A stretch of DNA of 64,000 nucleotides, taken from NCBI RefSeq assembly GCF_026213295.1, contig NC_079412.1, positions 3,985,813 to 4,049,812 on the forward strand, given 5' to 3'. The translations under genes were made by a program, and so were the position numbers. Under the pieces are notes generated by a model that had not been told where the DNA came from, made no database searches, and saw only the letters and a program-made list of their open reading frames with translations. Positions 51,921 to 63,301 of this stretch are shown one piece after another (within the stretch, counting starts at the first letter, position 1; each line of letters starts with the position of its first letter). The DNA is from Gadus chalcogrammus. Lineage: Eukaryota; Chordata; Actinopteri; Gadiformes; Gadidae.

Positions 51921-53439
51921 TGTGGCGAGCAGCACGGGATGGATGAGATCAGTGGCGATTTTGGTTTGGAAACTCTGGTGGGGCCCATGCAGGAAAATAT
52001 TATAACGCAATCCAGAAATACCACATATTACTACCATCACAAAAAAAACAGTAGCAAGTGACAGAGGGGACCAAAATTGCGAATCTGACGACATATATTA
52101 GGCTATTATAGCAATAGCACCACCAAATGGCAGCGTTCAAGATCTCACAATATCAAAACTCAAGAAAACAACAACGTGGCAACAATAAAAACACAGCGGC
52201 GCACACCCTTTACACAGCAATCAATATACAAAGCCACCACTCACAATATACCAAAAAAAGAAGAAGTATGGTTTAAGTTGCATTAAGTTTGCAGGCCACC
52301 ATACTGTACAATTAACAATGAATCTAGCCTGATAGAGTGGTTGCCTATTCAGACCTGGATAATCCTGGGTGAAAATTTAAGTAAGTTTGGGCTAAGATGG
52401 TAATTACCTGTGCTTTAAGGACAGTGCTGTCTGGTCTCCCTTGTGTGGCTGAGGTGAAACACAAGCATTTTTTTCCGCTTGAACCACTCCTGGTTGAACG
52501 ATCTATTCTTGTCCTTTCCCTCTTGAATAATGATTAAATCCGTCGGGCGATGTGGTCCCAAACGTTTTATCTCCAACTTCTGTTCAAGTGCTAAATCTCA
52601 CATGAGACAGATACTCAACACGATTCATCATTTAATGAATGAAACGTCCATTTGTTGTTATTTACTGTAACAGTAACTGTAACAGTAACTACGTTAGCCA
52701 GCTAGCAAGATCTGATCAGCTCCCGCCGTAAACCCCGCCCTTTCTACAAATCAGCCAATGAGAAGAGCTTTGGGGCACTAAACTTCTGGCCCCACCGCCG
52801 AAACAGAAGCGGGCGCTGCGCACGCGCTTGCTCGCGCAACAGCACCAGTTTTCTACACTGCAGCAGACGGGGCCATCTCGGCTGTGCCCCACCGAGCGGA
52901 ACAGACGAGACGGAGCAACAAACTATTTCACACACTATTTCCAAACTACTACACTACAACAATTGCGTTCATCAAATTAAAACTGCGGACATGTAATTAA
53001 TTATTAACAATTAATGTATTATTAACTTATGCTCAATGAGATTTTTGAAAAAAAAAAGAAAAGTATAATCGTGGTGCGTTCTCTGGTGGGGCCGTGCCCC
53101 ACTGGCCCCTAATGCAAAGACGCCACTGGATGAGATGGCAGCCCGTGTTTAGCAGTCTGCTGCAGTTCCGCGCCCCATTCACCGCTCGACAACCGAACTG
53201 CCTGTAATATAGCACCAACGATTACTTATGAAACACAGCACAGACCTAACATACGAACACTCACAATAACGGTGGCGTCAACAATGCGCATAACACAACA
53301 ACTGAACACACATTTACACACCAGCAACCCAAACCCATTAACCCCAATTAACTCAACAACTAAAAGGTAACCCAGGGGTCCCCGAAAGGGTCCAAACCCC
53401 CAGGATTGTCGAACCCCCAGAATTCCTGGGCCCTTCACA
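51921..53439 (-). mobile_element. LTR-A copy 3 (solo LTR), split by a hAT element
   Basis: Starts TGTGGCGAGCAGCACGGGA at 51,921; after a 1.18-kb insertion it resumes at 53,137 and ends near 53,439 with the block taacccaggggtcc ... gggtccaaacccc that also ends copy 2. Without the insertion it is about 330 bp, close to copy 2 (334 bp). The end is diverged (ttcaca instead of tcgccaca) and no duplication was found. Confidence 0.75.
51950..53128. mobile_element. hAT-type element, CAGTGGCG ends, 8-bp TSD
   Basis: 1,179 bp with ends CAGTGGCG / CGCCACTG and a perfect duplication gatgagat (51,942-51,949 and 53,129-53,136). The ends carry ggtggggccc / gtggggccgtgcccc. No transposase frame remains. It is inserted in LTR-A copy 3. 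Confidence 0.9.
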
Positions 53440-53857
53440 ACAACGCTAGCGTCTTCGGTTGCTAAGCGACATCAACGTCTTTGGCCAACTATTTCTCTGC
53501 TGATCAACACTACGAATCCTAATGAGTAATGTAATGAGCACATGACACGTCTGATATATTGTTTAAAATATATTTATTTAGCAGCTATGCATCCAAAGCA
53601 TACTCAAATCCTTGGTATTCGGCCGAGGGGAAAATATCCCTAATGTAGGCGACCGCACAGGATGGGATCGGAATCCTGTTCCTCTTTCCCAAATACCCTC
53701 TCGCCCAAAGCCTGAACTGCCGGTATGCAGTCAACCTAAACAGTCTGAGAAAAGCATAAATAAATACCAATTTAGCCTAGTGTAGCATAGCCTAGCCGCC
53801 AATTCGTACCTAATAAAATCTAAGTGTTACAAATCTGCTATTAATGGGGCGCTCCAG

Positions 53858-54372
53858 TACGGAAGAGGATTAGGGCCACACATGTAAAAAAAAATTAAGT
53901 TCTGACTTTATTCTCAGAATTCTGAGAAAAAAGTCAGAATTCTGACTTTAATCTCAGAATTCTGAGAATAAAGTCAGAATTCTGAGATAAAAAGTCAGAA
54001 TTCTGACATTAATCTCAGAATTCAGAGAAAAAAAGTCAGAATTTTGACTTTAATCTCAGAATTCTGACTTTTTTCTCAGAATTCTGAGATTAATGTCAGA
54101 ATTCTGACTTTAATCTCAGAATTCTGAGAAAAAAGTCAGAATTCTGACATTAATCTCAGAATTCTGACATTAATGTCAGGATCAAAGACTTTATTCTCAG
54201 AATTCTGAGATTAAAGTCAGAATTCTGACTTTTTTCTCAGAATTCTGAGAATAAAGTCAGAATTCTGACAGATTGTTCTCGATATGCAGTAGCCAGCTAG
54301 GCCATAACATTACAATATTTCATGGATGCAAGCAAACCAAGACAATCAATCTATATCTATAGCCTACATGAC

Positions 54373-54450
<78 letters not shown>

Positions 54451-55594
54451 AAACACACTGGTAAAGCAATAGGAGCCTGCATTGGCTAAAGTTGTTGGGA
54501 TGCACGTTATTTTATAACAGGGAGGGGCAAAGTTGTGCATTACAATGCAAACACGACAATAGCACCGTTCTTGCGCACTCAGAAGAACATGAACTGAATA
54601 AATGCCAGGTATATAGCATATCGGAGACGGGCACACAATCAGTGCATTTGCAAATGAGAGCCTGCAGTATGACCGATCTTGTGACATTATTTAACCATCC
54701 ATCTACAGCTAATACGATCAGACAGATACCACATATAAGCCCACAATAAGCCCAACATCACCACGGCAGGTGCGCTCTCTCTCGCACATTCACACAATCA
54801 CTCCAACTTCTCCAACTCCAAGGCAAAGCTGTTTCACTAAGACCACAAACAACCACAACTAACCAGCCTACATATCCACAACAATGCACAACAATCAGTT
54901 ATATACATTGCGTCTATCTTCTGTTTGGCACACATGGCTAATTTGCATACTTGCACAGGACTGTCGGCTCCGCTTGTCAAAAAAATAGATTTGTGAATAA
55001 ATGCTTTGAATTCTGAATACTGGACTTGGTGAGCTTAAATAGGCTACATTTAAGTGACCTTTAGTGAGATGGCCTAAAACGGAATACAAATGAATTATTC
55101 TAGGACATAGGCTTTCAGGATCAATTCAGAGGTTCAACTGTTCGGGATTCATTTTGCTTAGCCAGTGAAAGTGATCAGCTGTATTCCACTCACTGTTAAA
55201 AATACTTCACTACAAGTAGGCTATAAGGTCACTTAATAGCCTATTTAAGCTAACCAAGTCCAGTATTCAGAATTCAAAGCAGGCTTTCCATAGGTTTCCT
55301 CCTAAAGCAAAGTGTCTCTCCCACGGAGGTTGGTCCTTACAGATACCCGTAGTTCTGACTTTAAAGTCAGAATTCTGACTTTTTTCTCAGAATTCTGAGA
55401 TTAAAATCAGAATTCTGAGAATAATGTCAGAATTCTGAGATTAATGTCAGAATTCTGAGATTAATGTCAGAATTCTGACTTTATTCTCAGAATTCTGAGA
55501 TTAAAGTCAGAATTCTGACTTTTTTCTCAGAATTCTGAGAATAAAGTCAGAACTTAATTTTTTTTTACATGTGTGGCCCTAATCCTCTTCCGTA
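53858..55594. mobile_element. Foldback element with GAATTC-rich arms, 6-bp TSD
   Basis: Ends TACGGAAGAGGATTAGGGCC and its exact inverse at 55,575-55,594, flanked by ctccag on both sides (53,852-53,857 and 55,595-55,600). The inverted match goes through acatgtaaaaaaaaa into arrays of agtcagaattctgac/ctcagaattctgag (53,898-54,270 and 55,353-55,557). The middle holds a CA run, part of repeat family B (about 54,930-54,975) and an inverted pair around 55,005-55,070 / 55,220-55,285. No transposase. Confidence 0.85.
54370..54447. repeat. (CA)n microsatellite
   Basis: About 39 CA dinucleotides without interruption, inside the foldback element. Confidence 0.97.
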
Positions 55595-55999
55595 CTCCAG
55601 CGTCTCAGCAGAGAATTCCCTTAAAGAGAGCCTGGCCACTTGCAACACCCCTCTCGCCACATAGCATCCGAAATGCCCTATGCAACTTAATCCATCCATT
55701 AGATGGTCAAAGTTGACCGTGACCTCTCGGCAGCAGACCGATTCCACTGGAGTGTCCATGCTCCGGCAACACCCACACACACACACACACCAGTCACTTG
55801 TATCCACACGATCCGAAGGTGGAGCTGGAGCCAGAAATTGATCCCTCTCCACTGGGTGGTAGTCGGACACTATAGGCATGTCCCTAACAGGCTCAAATGC
55901 GTAACCAGCCATATTATAATCCTTATTTTCCGCTGTGGAGTCTGGAAGACGTTCGCGTGCCTGCAGCAACAAACTAGTCCTATCATGCCAGTGACGTCA

Positions 56000-56931
56000 T
56001 TGAAAATGTCGGCGCTGTAATGCTAACAAACACATTTTTTATTTGTTACAAAAAAGCTTTATGTATATATATATTTTTTTTTTTTATAATTTAGTGTCAT
56101 TCTTTTACAATGGTCATAACTAACATGTTATCGATGTTGATTATTTCAGTTCAGTTCATCTTGAATTCTCTTGTGAATTCATGTGAATGAGGCTTCATGC
56201 AGTTCAGGAATGTCAGTGGCTCAATGGGATAATGCCGTGTACTGGTTATCCTTAGGTTGAGAGTTTGAATCCTGATTGAAGCATTATGAACAAGCTGTAC
56301 ATGACAACCTGCCATTGCCACTCATTTAAGAAACACAACATTAAACAGCACCTGAAATTCATCAGGCAATCAACATTCCGGCTCATTAGTTTCCAAGAAT
56401 CTGACTGCCAAGACACAGTATGGCATTAAGGGGAACTTCTTCGTTAACCATATTTCCTTCATAATTAACGTCGTATTTATATTTCTTCCGTTAGTGTTCT
56501 TGACTACAAATGTTTAATTTCTACAGAATTTCAAAGATTTTTCAGTTGTTTGCTTTTAAGAAAGCCCTTAATTCACTTGAGAAATGTGTGCTTGGAGTTT
56601 TCTGGATGTTATATGCTTATCAATGGACATTTCCACCATGTGAATGAGGCTGCAGTTCAGGTTCATCAGTGGCTCAATGGGATATTGCCTTGTACAGGTG
56701 ATCCTTAGGTTGACAGTTCGAATTACGATCATGAACAAGCTGAACATGACATTCGGCCATTGCTTTGCAGCTCACTTGAAAGCCAAGGCACAGTATTGCA
56801 TTAAGTAGAACATCTTTCCTTCATAATTATTTGTCATATTTATATATCTTCTATTAGTGTTCTTGAATTTTAATTTTGCTCGGACCTGATTAATCACCGC
56901 TTGCGGTTATATTTTTGATTTGTCTCTGTAG
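56000..56931 (+). other. IFT74: End of IFT74 intron 8, no gene seen
   Basis: The block cagtggctcaatgggataatgcc ... cttaggttga occurs twice in diverged form (about 56,214 and 56,669) with gaacaagctg following, so a tandem duplication of about 455 bp is likely. The phrase cttttaagaaagcccttaa at 56,553 also occurs at 42,748. The intron ends with tgtctctgtag. Confidence 0.6.
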
Positions 56932-57070
56932 GAGGGAGGAGGCAATCGGTGTAACAGGGGAAGCGATCCAGAAAGAAAGACATATTGCTAATGAGGTTAT
57001 TAAGGCCCTTCCACCTGCCGAGCATGACAAATATGCTGCCATGATGCTGACAAACGAAGAACTGCTTCAG
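56932..57070 (+). CDS. IFT74: IFT74 exon 9
   Basis: 139 bp after ctctgtag and before gtatga. The two bases of exon 8 complete the first codon (Glu), then 46 codons follow in phase 0: REEAIGVTGEAIQKERHIAN, EVIKALPPAEHDKYAAMML, TNEELLQ. It is the coiled-coil segment where mammals have a TTNEKLLQ ending. Conservation is lower than in exons 4-8. The remaining coding exons, more than half of the roughly 600-residue family length, are beyond the window. Confidence 0.9.
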
Positions 57071-57763
57071 GTATGACCAAATTTTCAGTTGAATGCCCCA
57101 TCTCCTCCACAAAGGAAAAGTGGTTGATGTTGGAATTGATGTTATCAGTCATTACATTAGGGTTAGAAAAACCTTTATTTACTATGGTAAAATGTACTAT
57201 AATTGGAGGAAATGGCTACATCTGAATATCAGAGATTTTTCCTAGGGTTGACTGGGCGTGGCAGTAATATGGTAATAGTATTTTCATTTACATGAGCCGG
57301 GAATACATTTAAAATTTCCTAATTTGTGTTCTGGAGGGTAAACCAACCACAAACGTTGTATGACCCCTAAGCAGTAGGCACCAGACACACATGGTCTCTT
57401 GTGTTTGTGTATATGGAGCTCCATTAGGTGTGTCCAAGAGGATTAACCTTTATCCGCAGATAATGTTCAGACCAACTCTAACATGAATAGTGCTCTTTGC
57501 AACCTACCAATTAATAAATAATATTTTTTTATCGTAATTGTAGGATGACAGCTTATTACATACATTTTTAGCTTTATTTTAGCTTTACTTCCTTTAGTTT
57601 TAAGGTATGTTACTAGCATAAACATTATATAGTTGAACCCATTGTTGGCGTCAGTTTTCTCCGTTACCGGATTTTATACAGATGTAAGTTACCTGACAAC
57701 GAGTCACTTTCATTTCTTCAACATGCCTTTAAATTGATATGTGTACGATTAGCTTGCAGTTAC
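57071..57763 (+). other. IFT74: IFT74 intron 9 start, no gene seen
   Basis: A+T-rich intron without recognised repeat ends or coding motifs. The intron continues to the window edge. Confidence 0.5.
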
Positions 57764-57771
57764 GTTTCTAG

Positions 57772-58649
57772 TAGGGATGGGCGTGAGGAATCGATGACTC
57801 GAGTACTCCTCGTTACAAATGAACTCGGTTGGTGGACAGGCAAACTCGAGTTTGCATACACACACACAAAGTTTTCTGAAGCAAATGTATCAATTTTCTG
57901 TCAGCACCACTAACGCATGCCGTGGGCACAAAGCAAATGAAATGTATCCATTTCTGTGTGGCGCGTTCCGTGCCGTGTGCAGGCACACCAGAATTCAAAA
58001 AGTTAAGAGATGGTGGTTAAAGCAAAGCGCAGCGAAAAATTGAAATACTTTAAAGAAATAGGAGATCATAAGGTGAAATGTAAAATATGCCAAGCGAAAT
58101 CGAGCGACCAGAAAGTACTATGCGGCAACATGCTCCTGATTGAAACACAACGGTGAGTTCAGGAAAGCAGACCCGCAGCAACCAAGTGTGTCGGCTATTT
58201 TCACCGCCGCAAGACGCAGCTGTAATCCCGGAAGTGTAGAGAGGATCACAACGCTGAGGATTTCCATAGTGCATTTGCTGCCGTTTTATTCACAGCTTTA
58301 AATTATTTGCAATGGTTAGGCTAATTGTTTCGTTTTTTTTTTTTTTTAACTGTTACAGGCCTTGGTTCGACGTGATTTAAATTGTGAGACGCATATTTAT
58401 TTTTGTAAGGAAAATGTGTTTTGAACGTTTGCAAAAATAAATAATGAATACTCGGATAACTGTGACTGTTTTGATGGAGAATAAGCATTACATGTTTGGT
58501 TGGTAATATTGCCGTTCATCATTGGGCCTATTACTGCTGCAGATGCGTTGCATTCTAAAAATAGATTTGATTAAACGAGTACTCGATTGATCCTCGAGGA
58601 ATGCCTACGATCACTCGAGTTTGGAATTTACTACTCGTGCCCATCCCTA
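57772..58649 (+). mobile_element. hAT element relic with BED finger, 8-bp TSD
   Basis: 878 bp with perfect 11-bp inverted ends TAGGGATGGGC / GCCCATCCCTA and a perfect 8-bp duplication gtttctag (57,764-57,771 and 58,650-58,657). ctcgagt words occur near both ends. The centre holds the start of a BED-finger transposase; the catalytic part has been deleted. Confidence 0.92.
58010..58240 (+). pseudogene. BED zinc finger of a hAT transposase
   Basis: From the ATG at 58,010: AKRSEKLKYFKEIGDHKVKC KICQ, the beginning of a BED finger with its Cys pair (C-x2-C). After a frame change near 58,115 the text LKHNGEFRK and VSAIFTAAR follows, matching the His part of the finger and the linker after it. BED fingers bind the transposon ends. 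One frameshift and a stop near 58,160 in the first frame make it non-functional. Confidence 0.75.
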
Positions 58650-58657
58650 GTTTCTAG

Positions 58658-59394
58658 TTAACAGTTCTTTGGTTAAAGGAGATGTATTATCTCATTTTAG
58701 GTTCTTTGATATGGACTTTGTTGATAGTATGATAGGTATTTGTCTGATACAGTATTAGTATCTATAGCTCTAAATCTTTAGATATTGTTCTTCAATTAGG
58801 AACAGACTGCTTGTGTTCCTTCTGAATCCTTTCGTTCGTAAATTTGATTGTGTCTGACCAGGCCATTTGACCATGAAAACAAAGTAAAAGTGAATGCTAA
58901 TATCAGGGCACAAGAAAGGGGTGCTCTGTCTTTGTGCTTTTGAAAGCACCAAAAAACTAAAATTGCCATTCAAACTGGACAGCTGTTATAACTTCTTTAT
59001 TCAAATGAAGAACCTGTAACATAACATGTGGAAATATATTGAATCTGAAACAATTTTTTAAAATTACATTCGTAAAGAGAACGATTCGTAACACTAGGAA
59101 CCTTTCGTGTTCATTATAAAAATCTGCGTTGAAGTAAAATTGCAGTATAACTTTTTTTAGGTCACTTTGCTGTAGACGCTTGGCGCTCTCTGAAGGCCAA
59201 GGTCTGAGAGAGGATGGTGGTTGACTCTATTTTGGTAAAAGTAATTCAAAACATACTTCAAACCAAAATAAATGTTGTAGAGTAATGTACTACTTTCAAA
59301 TGGCATAAATGGGTATTATGAATTATGTTACAAATTATGAAAGTAACTACTCCAACCAACCCACCTTTTTAGCTATTCTTGAATAATAATAATT
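58658..59394. other. No gene seen
   Basis: Intronic A+T-rich sequence; a short inverted phrase with aaaagcacaaagacagagc lies near 58,925-58,945. No motif recognised. Confidence 0.4.
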
Positions 59395-59399
59395 TATCG

Positions 59400-59540
59400 T
59401 ACACAGACACCGCATACACACACACATGCACGCGCACACACACACACACACACACAAACACTGCATACACACGCACATGCACACGCACACACATGCACAT
59501 TGCACACACGCACGCACACACGCACATGCCTACACACGCA
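59400..59540. repeat. Interrupted CA repeat
   Basis: CA-rich block of about 140 bp with cgca and tgca interruptions. His-Thr and Cys-Val rich frames here are translations of the repeat. Confidence 0.92.
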
Positions 59541-59624
59541 TGTGTGGATGCAGACGTTGCAAGACAATGGCAAGATCGAGATAACATTCCCGCCGTCGAC
59601 ACACTCTGCCAGCTGAGACATTAT

Positions 59625-61181
59625 GGGCCCTATCTTGCATCCGGCGCAAGTGACTTAGTCACTGGCGCATGTGTCGTTGCTAGTTTACAACTGGCGCAAA
59701 GCGTTCTTTTCCCACCAGCGCCACTCGCCGGTAAATTAGGGATTGATCATGCGCCACAAGGGGCGGTTCGGCGGAAGGAGGAGGCGTGTTCTGGCGCAAA
59801 CGGTATTTTGCCTTCTCTGAATACCATTGCGCTACTGACCAGGAAATACCTGGTTTAAAGTCAGTGGCGCGTTGTTCAGGCGCAATTTTAAGGGCGCATG
59901 CATACATGCGCATGCGATGCATACGGATTGCTTGTGCACCTCGCGCATACACTTTGCTTCTCTCATCTACCTAGCCGCACATTCTTGGTAAATTATTTGG
60001 GAAAGAACAGCTGATGCAGCGGTAATAAGTTGTACTTTTAAATCAATGCATCTGCAAACACCGTACAGCAAACACATATTTTCTTGACACAGACATCGTG
60101 TAGGCCTACATGCCCATAACTTTTAGGATTGATGAGTAGGCCTATTTGATCGTGAAAAACATTGTTTTACCGCGAGTGAGTGTTAAAAAGAATGAATTAA
60201 TGCGGGCGCGCGTGTGTGCTCTGTAAGGCGCCCAGTTTCCAACCTCGAAATTTCACTTCATTTAAATTTAATTTGCATGGTATTTCTTATCCTTACCAGA
60301 TGCCCGAACCACCTCAGCTGACTCCTTTCTAAGTAAAGGAGCAGCGGCTCTAATCCGAGTTCCTCACGGATGGCTGAGCTTCTCACCCTATCCCTATCTC
60401 GTCCTTTCGGTCATCACCCAACCCTCATGACCATAGGTGAGGATAGGAACGAAGATCGACCGGTAGATCGAGAGCTTTGCCTTGCGGCTCAGCTCTCTTT
60501 TCGTAACAACGGTAAAGCGAACGCAATACCGCCCCCGCTGCTCCGATTCTCCGGCCAATCTCACGCTCCATAGTTCCCTCACTCGCGAACAAGACCCGAG
60601 GTACTTGAACTCCTTCACTTGGGCAAACTAAACACGTAACGCATAATACAATCAATGGCAATGTCTATTACCGCGGGGACACATGCATATTAGGATAGCA
60701 TACAATACTGATAAGAAACAATGTTTATAATGTATTGCGTATATCATTAAATAGAACCACAGTTACTGCATATCATATGTTATAGCCTATCATACGTTTT
60801 CTTTGCCGAAATTTATTTGAGGACTCAGTATATTCCATGTGTGAATTAGGCCATATTATTTGGCAATAAACTAAGCCATTTGCAGTCTGAAATTCTCGGA
60901 GACTGCAGACGCGCTGTCAAAATATCAACTCGTCCGATTCAAATGCGCTCATGGCTCTTAAAGGGGATGGGAGCTGGCACTCTCATTGGTTTGTTGCACG
61001 TAACGCCCAAACCACACCTACGGGTAATTAGGCTGCTTCAGACCAACCCTTTTGACACTTGCGCCGCGGCGCAAGCGTCATTTATCCGCCTGTAAAATAG
61101 CGATAGCGCCGTAGAACCGCCCACAAAGCTACTTGCGCTTTGCGCTTCCCACTTGCGTTTCAGACCGTTAAAATAGGGCCC
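59625..61181. mobile_element. DNA transposon with GGGCCC ends (Harbinger-like), non-autonomous
   Basis: Ends GGGCCCTATCTTGCA and TAAAATAGGGCCC with TAT at both sides (59,622-59,624 and 61,182-61,184). Subterminal gcgcaag/cttgcgc words repeat on both sides. A 3-bp duplication and this layout suggest PIF/Harbinger, but because GGGCCC is palindromic the exact border is uncertain. No transposase was seen. A LINE fragment sits inside. Confidence 0.65.
60296..60628 (-). pseudogene. LINE reverse transcriptase C-terminal fragment
   Basis: The minus strand reads VKEFKYLG-like text (MKEFKYLGSCSRV), then in the first frame KRELSRKAKLSIYRSIFVPI and LTYGHEGWVMTERTR, with MEREIGRRIGAAGAVLRSLY in another frame. 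This is the thumb/C-terminal part of a LINE polymerase of a kind abundant in fish; its clade (L1-, RTE- or related) cannot be decided from this piece. It is truncated on both sides and frameshifted. Confidence 0.75.
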
Positions 61182-61372
61182 TATGTCTTTAGACTAACGT
61201 GTTTTTTTGCAAAACTTTATGTATTTCTAATTATTACTCACATCCTTGAGCATCCCGCAATGTCTTGTGATATTGATATCGCCTCCGTCGTTTATTTTAG
61301 CATATATAAACCCTTAAATTCAAACAACATAATACGACGACCGGCCTATCAACAAACAAGTCGCACGATCTT

Positions 61373-61389
61373 AAAGGGGACATATTAAG
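61373..61389. repeat. Left-end fragment of a TTAAAGGGG element
   Basis: ttaaaggggacatatta matches the first 17 bp of the candidate element end at 31,495. The 3' end of the following LINE begins immediately after it. Confidence 0.5.
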
Positions 61390-61666
61390 ATAAGATAAGA
61401 TATACTTTATTCATCTCGTGAGAGAAATGTAGGTGTTCCAGCAGCCAGTATACATACACAACACAACACAACACAACACATGTATGCATACATATCTCAC
61501 CTAAACAAAACCATGCACCCACAATACCTAGCCTAGGATAGAAAAAGTGGAATGGATGGTCCATGTGCATAAGTAGAAGTAGCTGTTACTCAGAGATAAC
61601 AGTACAAAATGATTGCAAATATGAAGGTGTGCAAATAAACAGGTGTGCAAAAAACTAACTAAATCA

Positions 61667-61716
<50 letters not shown>

Positions 61717-61792
61717 AGCATATTTAAGTATATATAAGTTTGATATATAAGCAGCGCAAGCTAAAGTTTAAATGAATATTCTTCTGTCTTTA

Positions 61793-63005
61793 CTAAAAAG
61801 GGGAGTTATTATAAAGTGAAATTGCAGTAGGTAAAAAAATATTCTTATATCTGTCCTTTCTGCAGCTTAGCTGTCGTAGCCTCCCACTAAAAACCCTCTT
61901 TTGTTTACTCACTAGATTGTGCAAAGGATGCGTGTTATCGTCCATAATACTCAACATTTTCTGTACCATCCTTCTCTCCATCACCACCTCCAGGGACACT
62001 ACAGCGGTCCCCAGCACATAGCCAGCCCTCCTAATCAGCTTGTTAAACTTTTTAGAGTCACAAGCCCTGATGCCGCTGCCCCAACTGATGGCTGCAAAGA
62101 AAATGGCACTTGCCACAACAGACTGATAAAACATACATAACATTTTGCTACACACATTAAAAGACCTAAGCTTCCTCAAGAAGTAGAGTCTGCTCTGTCC
62201 CTTGTTGTAGACAGCCTCCGTTTGTTGCTTCCAGTCCAGTTTATTGTTCATGTGCACACCCAAGTATTTATAGCTCTCTGCCAACTGCACTTTATCCCCA
62301 AGGATAGAGATGGTGCTTAGCTCAGGCCTGGCTCTCCTGAAGTCCACCACCATTTCCTTGGTCTTTGTTACATTTAAAACAAGTTGGTTTTCCCCACTCC
62401 ATGGGCAAAGTTATCCACCAGCCGCCTGTATTCTGTCTCATCTCCATTATCTTTCCCAGCCTCACAAACTGGGGTCTGTCATTCAGGTAATCCATGATCC
62501 ATGATATTGTGGTGGTGTCTACCTGTATCAGCTCCAGCTTCTCACGTAACAGTACTGGCTGTATGGTGTTAAAAGCACTTGAAAAATCTAAAACGAGATC
62601 CTCACAGTGCTTCCCGACTTGTCTAGGTGAGAGTGGGCTCTGTCGAGTAGGTAGATGATGGCGTCCTCAACCCCCACCCTTGGGCGGTATGCAAACTGCA
62701 ATGGGTCCAGATAGCTGGTCACCTGTGGAGTCCGGTGGGCCAAGAGCAGCCTCTCAAGTGATGATGTGTGATGTTAGGGCAACTGGTCTGGAGTCATTGA
62801 GGACAGAAGGAGAGGGTTTCTTGGGGACTGGAACAAGGCAGGATGTTTTCCACAGCACTGGCACCATCCCCTGTCTGAGGCTGAGGTTGAAAAGATGCTG
62901 TAGAATGCCACATAGTTGACCTGCGCAGGCTTTCAGAACCCTGGGGCTGATGCCATCTGGACCTGCTGCCGTGTTCTGACCTAATCTCTCAAGCTGCATT
63001 CTCAC
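61793..63005 (-). pseudogene. LINE reverse transcriptase with active-site deletion
   Basis: Right frame 62,754-63,005: AAGPDGISPRVLKACAGQL, VPVPKKPSPSVLNDSRPVAL. In other frames at 62,465-62,660 [15 protein letters not shown] and YLNDRPQFVRLG follow. Then about 50 residues with the FADD box are missing, and the sequence resumes with DETEYRRLV. The frame 61,793-62,353 has MVVDFRRARPE, YKYLGVHMNNKLDW, RLYFLRKLRSFNVCSKML and the C-terminus with FLPTAISLYNN. The polymerase cannot be active. Confidence 0.82.
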
Positions 63006-63301
63006 CTGGCTGCTGGAAACAGACAGGCAGGTCAGAGAAGTGTGAGGTAGTGATGGGTCTTGATGGGGGTCAGAACATGTTGGGGGGGCAGTAGGTGATG
63101 TCTCAGTAACTTGCGGGAGGGGGGGGGCTCTGTGAGGGGGGAGGATGTAGGGTCTGTGTGGCTACCAGAGGCCGGGGAGGTAGCCAAAGGCCCCGTGCTG
63201 AACCTATTAAAGAACCCGTTCAGCTCATTTGTCCTTTCCTTCTACCTGATTTCGTTTCACCTTGAAACAGGTTACGGTTTTCATACCGTGCCACACATCC
63301 C

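Larger units (their letters stand above)
53585..55972 (-). pseudogene. P2X7-type intracellular-domain gene, interrupted
   Basis: Two minus-strand pieces. The right piece (55,595-55,972) has WCVCVCGCCRSM, then VESVCCREV, a Cys-rich core like the cytoplasmic domain of P2X7 receptors (W-C-x-C-G-x-C, CCRE). The left piece (53,585-53,770) has FRLTAYRQFRLWARGYLGKR then NRIPIPSCAVAYIRDIFPSA and EYQGFEYALDA, the C-terminal half of the same domain, preceded by an acceptor-like ttttctcag. A 1.74-kb element (53,858-55,594) lies between them. In fish this domain also occurs alone in many gene copies, often spread with repeats. Whether the unbroken copy was expressed is unknown; a candidate start is the ATG near 55,912. 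Confidence 0.75.
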
